Positions 1 to 11,446 of a stretch of 64,000 nucleotides of DNA are shown one piece after another. The first letter of the stretch is position 1; each line of letters begins with the position of its first letter. The stretch is from Chamaelirium japonicum (Eukaryota; Streptophyta; Magnoliopsida; Liliales; Melanthiaceae): the NCBI GenBank assembly GCA_947650365.1, contig OX393555.1, positions 84,015,995 through 84,079,994 on the forward strand, given 5' to 3'. A model generated the notes under the pieces. It had not been told where the DNA came from. It ran no database searches and saw only the letters and a list, made by a program, of their open reading frames with translations. Both the position numbers and the translations under genes were made by a program.

Positions 1-59
1 TCTTTCACACGATCCATTCTAATTCATTCATACGATCCATTTTAATTCATTCGTGCAAT

Positions 60-122
60 CCATTCTATTTCATTCGTACGATCCATTCTTACTCATTCGT
101 ACGATCCTTTCTAATTCATTCA
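60..122 (+). repeat. CTATTT-CTTACTC monomer pair (first instance)
   Basis: A monomer with CTATTTCATTC followed directly by one with CTTACTCATTC, usually led by an ACAATCC or GCAATCC start. The pair recurs dozens of times throughout the window in this order; in minus blocks it appears as GAGTAAG then GAAATAG. Both changes remove the in-unit TAA stop, so runs of this pair produce the window's longest open frames. Confidence 0.85.
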
Positions 123-139
123 CACGAATGTATCTATTC

Positions 140-818
140 CTACGAATGAATTAGAATAGATTGTACGAATGAATTAGAATAGATCGTACGAATGAATTAG
201 AATGGATCGTATGAAGGAATTAGAATGGATCGTATGAATGAATTTGAATAGATTGTATGAATGAGTTAGAATGGATCGTACGAAGGAATTAGAATGGATC
301 GTACGAATGAATTAGACTGGATCGTAGGAATAAATTTGAATGGATACATTTGTGCGAATGAATCAAAATGGATTGTATGAATGAATTACAATGGATCGTA
401 CGAATGAATTAGAATGGATCGTACGAATGAATTAGAATAGCTGATACGAATGAATTAGAATGAATCGTATGAATGAATTAAAATGGTTACATTCGTGCGA
501 ATGAATTAGAATAGGTCGTACGAATGAATTAGAATGGATCGTACGAATAAATTAGAATAGATCGTGGGAATGAATTAGAATGGATCGTACGAATGAATTA
601 GAATGGATCCACCGAATGAGTTAGAATGGATCATACGAATGAATTAGAATGGATTGTACGAATGAATTAGAATGGATTGTGCGAATGAATTAGAATGGAT
701 CGTATGAATGAATAATATTGGATCGTACGAATGAATTAGAATGGATCGTGCGAATGAATTAGCATGAATCGTACGAATGTATTAGAATGGATCGTACGAA
801 TGAATTAGAATGAATCGT
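140..818 (-). repeat. Minus block 1
   Basis: Enters via CACACGAATGTATC..TACGAATG, the recurrent CACACG-type junction also seen at 10963, 16873, 26147, 30055, 39329, 46953 and 62852. Leaves through ATCGTACGAT (centre 818/819). Four 28-bp monomers and several GAAGGAATTAG variants lie inside. Confidence 0.9.
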
Positions 819-1160
819 ACGATCCATTTTAATTCAATCGTCCGATCCATTCTAATTCATTCGCATGAATGTATCCATTCTAATTCATTCATACAATCCA
901 TTCTATTTCATTCGTACGATCCATTCTTACTCATTCGTATGATCCATTCTAATTCATTCGTATGATCCATTCTAATTCATTCGTACGATCCATTCTAATT
1001 CATTCGTACGATCCATTCTAGTTCATTCACACGATCCATTCTAATTCATTCATACGATCCATTCTAATTCATTCATACGATCCATTCTAATTCATTCCTA
1101 CAATCCATTCTAATTCATTCGCCCGATCCATTCTAATTCATTCATATGATCCATTCTATT

Positions 1161-1184
1161 CGAATGGATCATGCGATCCATTCG
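1161..1184. repeat. 10-bp stem hairpin with ATGC loop (module copy 1)
   Basis: CGAATGGATC, loop ATGC, then GATCCATTCG forms a 24-base inverted repeat. It is a miniature inversion of less than one monomer inside a plus array, preceded by the unusual ATTCTATTCG. Exact copies sit at 4239-4262 and 11519-11542 with the same flanks (CATTCGCCCGATCC upstream). Confidence 0.85.
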
Positions 1185-1546
1185 AATTCATTCGCACGAT
1201 CCATTCTAATTCAGTCATACGATCCATTCTAATTCATTCATACAATGCATTCTAATTCTTTCACACGATCCATTCTAATTCATTCGTACGATCCATTCTA
1301 ATTGATTCTTACAATCCATTCTATTTCATTTGTACGATCCATTCTTACTCATTCGTATGATCCATTCTAATTCATTCGTACGATCCATTCTAATTCATTT
1401 GTACGATCCATTCTAATTCATTCGTACAATCCATTCTATTTCATTCGTACGATCCATTCTTACTCATTCGTATGATCCATTCTAATTCATTCGCACGAAT
1501 GTATCCATTCTAATTCATTCATACAATCCATTCTAATTCATTCCGT

Positions 1547-1600
1547 ACGATCCATTCTAATTCATTCGTACGATCGTACGAATGAATTAGAATGGATCGT
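1547..1600. repeat. 54-bp perfect palindrome at a flip
   Basis: The centre lies between 1573 and 1574 in CGTACGATCGTACG. Each arm of 27 bp is the exact reverse complement of the other, and beyond that the arms stay nearly complementary because plus monomers face minus monomers. This is the plus-to-minus joint of the second minus block. Such spacerless palindromes can extrude cruciforms or form fold-back hairpins; whether they do so here is inference. Confidence 0.9.
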
Positions 1601-1955
1601 GCGAATGAATTAGAATGGATCATACGAATGAATTAGAATGGATCGTACGAATGAATTAGAATGGATCATATGAATAAGTAAGAATGGATCGTACGAATGA
1701 ATTAGAATGGATCGTACGAATAAATTAGAATGGATACATTCGTCCGAATGAATTAGAATGGATCATACGAATGATTAAGAATGGATCGTACGAATGAAAT
1801 AGAATAGATTGTACGAATGAATTAGAATGGATCCTACGAATGAATTAGAATGGATCGTGTGAAAGAATTAGAATGGATTGTATGAATGAATTAGAATGGA
1901 TCGTATGAATGAATTAGAATGGATCGTGCGAATGAATTCGAATGGATCGTACGAA
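1574..1955 (-). repeat. Minus block 2
   Basis: Starts at the centre of the 54-bp palindrome and ends in GAATTC (1953-1958). Holds the eight-monomer module. The left two thirds are duplicated at 11932-12277. Confidence 0.9.
1733..1905 (-). repeat. Eight-monomer module (type example)
   Basis: Ordered variants, read on the + strand: GATACATTCGTCCG (28-bp form), GATCATACGAATG(AG/AT)TAAG, GAAATAGAATAG, GATTGTACG, GATCCTACG, GATCGTGTGAAAG, GATTGTATG. The same order recurs with small changes near 4752, 8453, 9504, 12113, 24407, 26564, 37612, 39746, 45162 and 47205. In the other orientation it appears as CGGACGAATGTATCC near 13030, 22075, 23340, 35255, 36545, 42790, 44095 and 54745. It is a fixed higher-order unit older than the flips. 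Confidence 0.8.
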
Positions 1956-3166
1956 TTCATTCTAATTCATTCATACAATCCATTCTAATTCCTTCACATG
2001 ATCCATTCTAATTCATTCGTACGTTCCATTCTAATTCATTAGCACGATCCATGCTAATTCATTCGTTCGATCAATTCTAATTCATTAGCACGATCCATTC
2101 TAATTCATTCGTACGATACATTCTAATTCATTCGCACGATCCATTCTAATTCATTCATAGGATCCATTCTAATTCATTCATACGATCTATTCTAATTCTA
2201 TCGCACGAATGTATCCATTCTAATTCATTCGCACGAATGTATCCATTCTAATTCATTCGTACGATCCATTCTAATTCATTCGCACGATCCATTCTAATTC
2301 ATTCGTACGATCAATTCTAATTCATTCGCACGAATGTATCCATTCTAATTCATTCGTACGATCCATTCTAATTCATTCATAGGATCCATTCTAATTCATT
2401 TGCACGAATGTATCCATTCTAATTCATTCGTACGATCAGTTCTAATTCATTCACAAAATCTATTCTAATTCATTCATACGATCCATTCTAATTCATTCAC
2501 ATGAATGTATCCATTCTAATTCATTCATACGATCCATTCTAATTCATTCGTACGGTCCATTCTAATTCACTCATACGATCAATTCTAATACATTCATACG
2601 ATCCATTCTAATTCATTTGCACGAATATATCCATTCTAATTCATTCGTACGATCCAATCTAATTCTTTCGTACGATCCATTCTAATTCATTCGTATGATC
2701 TATTCTATTTCATTCATACGATCCATTCTTACTCATTCGTACGATCCATTCTAATTCATTCGTCCGATCCATTCTAATTCATTCGTACAATCCATGCTAA
2801 TTCATTCGTTCGATCAATTCTAATTCATTAGCACGATCCATTCTAATTCATTCTTATGATCCATTCTAATTCATTCGCACGATCCATTCTAATTCATTCA
2901 TAGGATCCATTCTAATTCATTCATACGATCTATTCTAATTCTTTCGCACGAATGTATCCATTCTAATTCATTCGCACGAATGTATCCATTCTAATTCATT
3001 CGTACGATCCATTCTAATTCATTCGCACGTTCCATTCTAATTCATTCGTACGATCAATTCTAATTCATTAGCACGATCAATTCTAATTCATTCGTATGAT
3101 CCATTCAAAATCATTCGCACGATCCATTCTAATTCATTCGTACAATCCATTCTATTTCATTCGTAC
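1956..3166 (+). repeat. Plus array, 1.2 kb
   Basis: Contains two copies of the TTAGCACG-CCATGC module (near 2040 and 2795) about 755 bp apart, with matching downstream monomers (CATAGGATCC, TTCGCACGAATG twice). An internal duplication of roughly 0.75 kb is likely. Confidence 0.82.
2030..2110 (+). repeat. TTAGCACG-CCATGC-GTTCGATCAA module
   Basis: Three unusual monomers in order: CATTAGCACGATCCATGC, CATTCGTTCGATCAATTC and CATTAGCACGATCC. The same run is found near 2795, 18945, 25720 (GTTTGATC variant), 32125, 38900, 46525, 55500 and 61065, always in plus orientation. A useful marker for tracing duplicated pieces. Confidence 0.8.
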
Positions 3167-3511
3167 GGATCGTACGAATGAATTAGAATGGATCGTACGA
3201 ATGAACTAGAATGGATACATTCGTGCGAATGAATTAGAATGGATCGTACGAATGAATTAGAATGGATCGTACGAATGAATTAGAATGGATCTTATGAATG
3301 AATTAGAATGGATCGTACGAATGAATTAGAATGGATCGTATGAATGAATTAGAATGGATACATTCGTGCGAATGAATTAGAATGGGTCAGACGAATGAAT
3401 TAGAATGGATCGTATGAATGAATTAGAATGGATGAAATGAATGAATTAGAATGGATCGTACGAGTGAATTAGATTGGATACATTCGTGCGAATGAATTAG
3501 AATGGATCGTG
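3167..3511 (-). repeat. Minus block 3
   Basis: Entered at CGTACGGATCG with one extra G (about 3166), left through the perfect CGTGCACG palindrome (3508-3515). The GTGCAC exit recurs at 14680, 15705 and 28887. Confidence 0.88.
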
Positions 3512-4238
3512 CACGAATGTATCCATTCTAATTCATTCGTACGATCCATTCTGCACAATGGTATCCATTCTAATCCATTCGTAGGATCCATTCTAATCCA
3601 TTCGTACGATCCATTCTAATTCATACGTACGATCCATTCTAATTCATTCGCTCAAATGTATCTATTCTAATCCATTCGTACGATCCATTCTAATCCATTC
3701 GTACGATCCATTCTAATTCATTCGGATGAATGTAACAATTCTAATTCATTCATTTGATCCATTCTAATTCATTCGTACGATCCATTCTAATTCATTCGTC
3801 CGATCCATTCTAATTCATTCGCACGAATGTATCCATTCTAATTCATTCGTACGATCCATTCTAATTCATTCGTACGATCCATTCTAATTCATTCGTAAGA
3901 TCCATTCTAATTCATTCGTACGATCCATTCTAATTCATTCGTACGATCCATTCTAATTCATTCGTACGATGCATTCTAATTCATTTGCACGAATGTATCC
4001 ATTCTAATTCATTCGTACAATCCATTCTATTTCATTCGTACGATCCATTCTTACTCATTCGTATGATCCATTCTAATTCATTCGTATGATCCATTCTAAT
4101 TCATTCGTACGATCCATTCTAATTCATTCGTACGATCCATTCAAATTCATTCATACGATCCATTCTAATTCATTCCTACGATCCATTCTAATTCATTCGC
4201 CCGATCCATTCTAATTCATTCATACGATCCATTCTATT

Positions 4239-4262
4239 CGAATGGATCATGCGATCCATTCG
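4239..4262. repeat. 10-bp stem hairpin (module copy 2)
   Basis: This has the same stem, ATGC loop and GAATTC tail as 1161-1184. The shared region continues left to about 4170 (CATTCCTACGATCC and CGCCCGATCC monomers), but to the right it soon leads into a different flip at 4345. Confidence 0.83.
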
Positions 4263-4330
4263 AATTCATTCGCACGATCCATTCTAATTCATTCATACGA
4301 TCCATTCTAATTCATTCACACGATCCATTC

Positions 4331-4359
4331 TAATTCATTAGCATGGATCTAATGAATTA
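4331..4359. repeat. Hairpin at a flip: 11-bp stem, 7-base loop
   Basis: TAATTCATTAG, loop CATGGAT, CTAATGAATTA. The stem is exact, and the loop marks where plus monomers turn into minus monomers. Just after it the sequence is scrambled (a 'GGATCATAGAATGGATC' stretch near 4363), indicating a complex rearrangement. Confidence 0.82.
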
Positions 4360-4861
4360 GAATGGATCATAGAATGGATCGTACGAATGAATTAGAATGA
4401 ATTAGAATGGATCGTACGAATGAATTAGAATGGATCATACGAATGAGTAAGAATGGATCGTACAAATGAAATAGAATGGATTGTACGAATGAATTAGAAT
4501 GGATCCTACGAATGAATTAGAATGGATCGTGTGAAAGAATTATAATGGAATGTATGAATGAATTAGAATGGATCATATGAATGAAATAGAATGGATTGTA
4601 TGAATGAATTAGAATGGATCGTACAAATGAATTAGAATGGATCGTACGAATGAATTAGAATGGATCATACGAATGAGTAAGAATGGATCGTACGAATGAA
4701 TTAGAATGGATCGTACGAATGAATTAGAATGGATCGTACGAATAAATTAGAATGGATACATTCATCCGAATGAATTAGAATGGATCATACGAATGAGTAA
4801 GAATGGATCGTATGAATGAAATAGAATAGATTCTACGGACGATTGAATTAGAGTGGATCGT
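4345..4861 (-). repeat. Minus block 4
   Basis: Entered in the loop of the 4331-4359 hairpin, followed by a shortened monomer (ATAGAATGG) near 4371 and a partial duplication 'GAATGAATTAGAATGAATTAG' spread over 4385-4407. Near 4838 it contains the scrambled TTCTACGGACGATTG, then leaves through CGTACG (4859-4864). Confidence 0.86.
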
Positions 4862-6321
4862 ACGATTTATTCTAATTCATTCGTATGATCCATTCTAATA
4901 CATTCGTACGATTCATGCTAATTCATTCGCACGATCCATTCTAATTCATTCGTACGATCCATTCTTATTCATTCATACGATCCATTCTAATTCATTCGCA
5001 CAATCCATTCTAATTCATTCGTACAATCCATTCTAATTTATTCGTATGATCCATTCTAACTCATTCGGTGGATCCATTCTAATTCATTTGTACGATCCAT
5101 TCTAATTCATTCCCACGATCCATTCTAATTTATTCGTACGATCCATTCTAATTCATTCGTACGATCTATTCTAATTCATTCGCACGAATGTGACCATCCT
5201 AATTCATTCATACGATTCATTCTAATTCATTCGTATGAGCTATTCTAATTCATTCGTACGATCCATTCTAATTCATTCGTACGATCCATTGTAATTCATT
5301 CATACAATCCATTTAGATTCATTCGCACAAATGTATCCATTCAAATTCCTTCGTATGATCCATTCTAATTCATTCGTACGATCCATTATAATTCATTCAT
5401 ACGATCTATTCTAATTCATTCATACAATCCATTCTAATTCTTTCACACAATCCAATCTAATTCATTCGTACGATCCATTCTAATTCATTCGTACGATCCA
5501 TTCTAATTCACTCATATGAACCATTCTAATACATTCATACGATCCATTCTAATACATTTGCACGAATATATCCATTCTAATTCATTCGTACGATCCATTC
5601 TAATTCATTCATACGATCCATTCTAATTTATTTGCACGAATATATCCATTCTAATTCATTTGTACGATCCATTCTAATTCCTTCGTACGATCCATTCTAA
5701 TTCGTTCATACGATCCATTCTAATTCATTCGTACGATCCATTCTAATTCATTAATATGATCCATTCTAATTCATTCGTACAATCCAATCTAATTCATTAG
5801 CACGATCCATTCTAATTCATTCTACGATCCATTCTAATTCATTCGTACGATCCATTCTAATTCATTCGTACGATCCATTCTAATTCATTCGCACGAATGT
5901 ATCCATTCTAGTTCATTCGTACGATCCATTCTAATTCATTCGTACGATCCATTCTAATTCATTCGCACGATCCATTCTAATTCATTCGTACGATCCATTC
6001 TAATTCATTCATACGATCCATTCTAATTCATTCGCACGAATGTATCCATTCTAATTCATTCATACGATCCATTCTACTTCATTCGTACTATCCGTTCTAA
6101 TTCACTAATACGATCCATTCTAATTCATTCATACGATCCATTCTAATTCATTTGCACGAATATATCCATTCTAATTCATTCGTACGATCCATTCTAATTC
6201 CTTCGTACGATCCATTCTAATTCCTTCGTACGATCCATTCTATTTCATTCGTATGATCCATTCTAATTAATTCGTACGATCCATTCTAATTCATTCGTAT
6301 GATCCATTCTAATTCATTCGT
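4862..6321 (+). repeat. Plus array, 1.5 kb
   Basis: Uninterrupted plus monomers. CATTCATACAATCCATTTAG near 5310, CATTCGTATGAGC near 5241 and CCCACGATCC near 5112 also occur together at 27090-27300, 40270-40480 and 47705-47920, marking a shared ancestral module. Confidence 0.8.
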
Positions 6322-6342
6322 ACGAATGAATTAGAATGGATC
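6301..6342. repeat. 42-bp perfect palindrome at a flip
   Basis: Plus monomers meet minus monomers at CGTACG (centre 6321/6322). Arms of 21 bp are exact, and a GTATG against GTGCG difference ends the match. The flip uses the CGTACG already present in each monomer, so no foreign bases mark the joint. Confidence 0.88.
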
Positions 6343-6469
6343 GTGCGAATGAATTAGAATGGATACATTCATGCGAATGAATTAGAATGGATCGTGCGAA
6401 TAAATTAGACTGGATCATGCGAATGAATAAGAATAGATCGTGCTAATGAATTAGAATTGATCGAACGAA
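6322..6469 (-). repeat. Minus block 5 (short)
   Basis: About six monomers. Entered at the 42-bp palindrome and left at GAACGAATTCATTC (GAATTC 6467-6472). The exit resembles those at 1955, 18860 and 55414. Confidence 0.88.
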
Positions 6470-7290
6470 TTCATTCTAATTCATTCATACAATCCATTCT
6501 AATTCTTTCACACGATCCATTCTAATTCATTCGTACGATCCATTCTTACTCATTGGTACGATCCATTCTAATTCATTCGCACGAATGTATCCATTCTAAT
6601 TCATTCGTACGAATCCATTCTAATTCATTCGTACAATCTATTCTATTCCATTCTAATTCATTCGTACGATCCATTCTTACTCATTCATACGATCCATTCT
6701 AATTCATTCGTACGATCCATTCTATTCTAGTTCATTCGTACGATCCATTCTAATTCATTCGTATGATCCATTCTTATTCATTCTTACACATTTGTATGAT
6801 CCATTCTAATTCATTCGAACGAATGTATCCATTCTAATTTATTCGTACGATCCATTCTAATTCATTCGACGATCCATTCTAATTCATTCGTACGATCCAT
6901 TCTAATTCATTCGTACGATCCATTCTAATTCATTCGTACGATCCATTCTAAATCATTCATACGATCTATTCTAATTCATTCATTCGTACGATCCATTCTA
7001 ATTCATTCGTATGATCCATTCTAATTCATTTGCACGATCCATTATAATTCATTCATAGGATCCATTCTAAATCATTCGTACAATCCATTCTAATTCTTTC
7101 ATACGATCCATTCTAATTCATTCGTACGATCCATTCTAATTCACTCATACGATCCTTCTAATACATTCATACGATCCATTCTAATTCATTTGCACGAATA
7201 TATCCATTCTAATTCATTCGTACGATCCATTCAAATTCATTCTTACGATCCATTCTAATTCATTCGTACGATCCATTCTAATTCCTTCGT

Positions 7291-7928
7291 ACGAATGAAT
7301 TAGAATGGATACATTTGTGCGAATGAATTAGAATGCATCGTACGAATGAATTAGAATGGATCGTATGAATGAATTAGAATGGATCGTACGAATGAATTAG
7401 AATGGATCTTACGAATGAATTAGAATGGATCGTACGAATGAATTAGAATGCATCGTACGAAAGAATTAGAATGGATATATTCGTGCGAATGAATTAGAAT
7501 GGATCGTACGAATGAATTAGACTGGATCGTACGAATGAATTTGAATGGATACATTTGTGCGAATGAATCTAAATGGATTGTATGAATGAATTACAATGGA
7601 TCGTACGAATGAATTAGAATGGATCGTATGAATGAATTAGAATAGCTTATACGAATGAATTAGAATGAATCGTATGAATGAATTAGAATGGTTATATTCG
7701 TGCGAATGAATTAGAATAGATCGTACGAATGAATTAGAATGGATCGTACGAATAAATTAGAATGGATCGTGGGAATGAAGAATGGATCGTACGAATGAAT
7801 TAGAATGGATCCACCGAATGAGTTAGAATGGATCATACGAATGAATTAGAATGGATTGTACGAATGAATTAGAATGGATTGTGCGAATGAATTAGAATGG
7901 ATCGTATGAATGAATAAGAATGGATCGT
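7291..7928 (-). repeat. Minus block 6
   Basis: Entered at TTCGTACGAA (centre 7290/7291), left at GGATCGTACGATCC (centre 7928/7929, 12-bp exact arms). Its interior (GAATCTAAATGG, GCTTATACG, GGTTATATTC, CCACCGAATGAG) matches minus block 1 at 350-720, so the two blocks are diverged duplicates about 7.2 kb apart. Confidence 0.88.
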
Positions 7929-8030
7929 ACGATCCATTCTAATTCATTCGCACGAATGTATCCATTCTAATTCATTCATACAATCCATTCTAATTCATTC
8001 CGTACGATCCATTCAAATTCATTCGTACGA

Positions 8031-8804
8031 TCGTACGAATGAATTAGAATGGATCGTACGAATGAATTAGAATAGATCGTGCGAATGAATTAGAATGGAT
8101 CGTACGAATGAATTAGAATGGATCGTACGAATGAATTAGAATGGATCGTACGAATGAGTAAGAATGGATCGTACGAATGAATTAGAATAGATCATACGAA
8201 TGAATTAGAATGGATCATACGAATAAATTAGAATCGATACATTCGTCCGAATGAATTAGAATGGATCATACGAATAAGTAAGAATGGATCGTACGAATGA
8301 AATAGAATGGATTGTGCGAATGAATTAGAATGGACCGTACGAATGAATTAGAATGGATACAGTCGTGCGAATGAATTAGAATGGATCGGACGAATGAATT
8401 AGAATGGATCGTACGAATGAATTAGAATGGATCGTACGAATAAATTAGAATGGATACATTCGTCCGAATGAATTAGAATGGATCATACGAATGAGTAAGA
8501 ATGGATCGTACGAATGAAATAGAATAGATTGTACGAATGAATTAGAATGGATCCTACGAATGAATTAGAATGGATCGTGTGAAAGAATTAGAATGGATTG
8601 TATTAATTAATTAGAATTGATCATGTGAATGAATTAGAATGGATCGTACGAATGAATTAGAATGGATCGTGCTAATGAATTAGAATTGATCGAACGAATG
8701 AATAAGCATGGATCGTGCTAATGAATTAGAATGGAACGTACGAGTGAATTAGAATGGATCGGGTGAAAGAATTAGAATTGATTGTATGAATGAATTAGAA
8801 TGAA
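8031..8804 (-). repeat. Minus block 7
   Basis: Enters at CGTACGATCGTACG (30-bp exact palindrome, 8016-8045) and exits at GAATTCGTGCGATCC. Contains the eight-monomer module from 8453 and the GTGCTAATG / GATCGAACG / TTAGCATGG set, which recurs near 12690, 22990, 36200, 42445, 43760, 50250 and 55175. Confidence 0.88.
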
Positions 8805-9173
8805 TTCGTGCGATCCATTCGAATTCATTCGCACGATCCATTCTAATTCATTCATACGATCCATTCTAATTCATTCATACAATCCATTCTAATTCTTTCA
8901 CACGATCCATTCTAATTCATTCGTAGGATCCATTCTACTTCATTCGTACAATCTATTCTATTTTATTCGTACGATCCATTCTTACTCATTCGTATGATCT
9001 ATTCTAATTCATTCATAAGATCCATTCTAATTCATTCGCACGAATATATCCATTCTAATTCATTCGCACGAATATATCCATTCTAATTCATTCGTACGGT
9101 CCATTCTAATTCATACGCACAATGCATTCTATTTCATTCGTACGATCCATTCTTACTCATTTGTATGATCCAT

Positions 9174-9672
9174 TATGGATACATTCGTGCGAATGAATTA
9201 GAATGGATCATACGAATGAGTAAGAATGGATCGTACGAATGAAATAGAATGGATTGTGTGAATGAATTAGAATGGATCGTACGAATGAATTAGAATGGAT
9301 CGTGTGAAAGAATTAGAATGGATTGTTTGAATGAATTAGAATAGATCGTATGAATGAATTTGAATGGATCGTACGAATGAATTAGAATGGATCATATGAA
9401 TGAATTAGAATGGATCGTACGAATGAATTAGAATGGATCTTACGAATGAATTAGAATGGATCGTACGAATGAATTAGAATGGATCGTACGAATAAATTAG
9501 AATGGATACATTCGTCCGAATGATTAGAATGGATCATACGAATGAGTAAGAATAGATCGTACGAATGAAAAGGAATAGATTGTATGAATGAATTAGAATG
9601 GATCCTACGAATGAATTAGAATAGATCGTGTGAAAGAATTAGAATGGATTGTATGAATGAATTAGAATGAAT
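9174..9672 (-). repeat. Minus block 8
   Basis: Entered at ATCCAT-T-ATGGAT (9168-9180), an inverted repeat around one base; this junction type recurs at 19387, 22302, 32569, 35484, 42058, 43366 and 49504. Exits through GAATTCGTACGATCC (GAATTC 9669-9674). Confidence 0.88.
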
Positions 9673-10963
9673 TCGTACGATCCATTCGAATTCATTCGCA
9701 CGATCCATTCTAATTCATTCATACGATCCATTCTAATTCATTCATACAATCCATTCTAATTCTTTCACACGATCCATTCTAATTCATTCGTAGGATCTAT
9801 TCTAATTCATTCGTACAATCTATTCTAATACATTCGTACGATCCATTCTAACTCATTCGTATGATCCATTCTAATTCATTCGGATGAATGTATCCATTCT
9901 AATTTATTCGTACGATCCATTCTAATTCATTCGTACGATCCATTCTAATTCATTCGTACGATCCATTTTAATTTATTCGTCCGATCCATTCTAATTCATT
10001 CGCACGAATGTATCTATTCTAATTCATTCGTACGATCCATTCTAATTTATTCGTACGATCCATTCTAATTCATTCGTAAGATCCATTCTAATTCATTCGT
10101 ACGATCCATTCTAATTCATTCGCACGAATGTATCCATTCTAGTTCATTCGTACGATCCATTCTAATTCATTCGTACGATCCATTCTAATTCCTTCGTACG
10201 ATCCATTCTAATTCATTCGTACGATCTATTCTAATTCATTCGTACGATCCATTCTAATTCATTCGTACGATCCATTCTAATTCCTTCGTACGATCCATTC
10301 TAATTCATTCGTACGATCCATTCTAATTCCTTCGTATCCATTCTAATTCACTCATACGATCCATTCTAATTCATTCATACAATCCATTCTAATTCATTCG
10401 CACGAATGTATCCATTCTAATTCATTCGTACGATCAGTTCTAATTCATTCACAAAATCTATTCTAATTCATTCATACGATCCATTCTAATTCATTAACAC
10501 GAATGTATCCATTCTAATTCATTCATATGATCCATTCTAATTCATTCGTACGATCCATTCTAATTCACTCATACGATCCATTCTAATACATACATACGAT
10601 CCATTCTAATTCATTTGCATGAATATATCCATTCTAATTCATTCGTACGATCCATTCTAATTCCTTCGTACGATCCATTCTAATTCATTCGTACGATCTA
10701 TTCTAATTCATTCGTACGGTCCATTCTAATTCATTCGTACGATCCATTCTAATTCCTTCGTACGATCCATTCCAATTCATTCGTACGATCCATTCTAATT
10801 CACTCATACAATCCATTCTAATTCTTTCACACGATCCATTCTAATTCATTCGTACGATCCATTCTAATTCATTCGTGCAATCCATTCTATTTCATTCGTA
10901 CGATCCATTCTTACTCATTCGTACGATCCATTCTAATGCATTCACACGAATGTATCCATTCGT
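9673..10963 (+). repeat. Plus array, 1.3 kb
   Basis: Carries many CATTCCTTCGTACG monomers and a shortened CCTTCGTATCCATTC joint near 10330 (four bases, CGAT, lost), also near 41839, 49285 and 57265. Ends with the CTATTT-CTTACTC pair just before the CACACG junction. Confidence 0.8.
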
Positions 10964-11446
10964 ACGAATGAATTAGAATAGATTGTACGAATGAATTAGA
11001 ATGGATCGTACGAATGAATTAGAATGGATCGTACGAAGGAATTAGAATGGATCGTACGAATGAATTAGAATGGATCGTACGAATGAATTAGAATAGATCG
11101 TACGAATGAATTAGAATGGATCGTACGAAGGAATTAGAATGGATCGTACGAATGAATTAGAATGGATATATTCGTGCAAATGAATTAGAATGGATCATAT
11201 GAATGTATTAGAATAGATCGTATGAGTGAATTAGAATGGATCGTACGAATGAATTAGAATGGATCGTATGAATGAATTAGAATGGATACATTCGTGCGAA
11301 TGAATTAGAATTGATCGTACGAATGAATTAGAATGGATCGTGCGAATGAATTAGAATGGATCGTACGAATGAATTAGAATGGATCGTACGAATGAACTAG
11401 AATGGATACATTCGTGTGAATGAATTAGAATGGATCGTACGAATGT
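10964..11446 (-). repeat. Minus block 9
   Basis: CACACG-type entry with CATTCGTACGAATG (10957-10970). Interior with GAAGGAATTAG, GATATATTCGTGC and GTATGAGTG is close to 26150-26460 and 39330-39640. Ends at the breakpoint of the 11447-12277 duplicate. Confidence 0.88.

Larger units (their letters stand above)
1089..1909. repeat. Duplicated mosaic segment, left copy
   Basis: This stretch recurs at 11447-12277 with offset 10,358, rising to 10,381 after an extra 23-bp monomer. Anchors: the CGAATGGATC hairpin (1161 and 11519), CAATGCATTC (1243 and 11601), TTCCGTACGATCC (1541 and 11899) and GTGTGAAAG (1857 and 12238). It contains the plus-to-minus flip at 1573, which was therefore copied together with its flanks. 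Confidence 0.85.

Noticed and set aside
1547..1600. Rho-independent terminator or regulatory hairpin
   Set aside because: The palindromes are a consequence of monomers meeting head to head; there is no T-tract or adjacent gene, and the setting is eukaryotic satellite.
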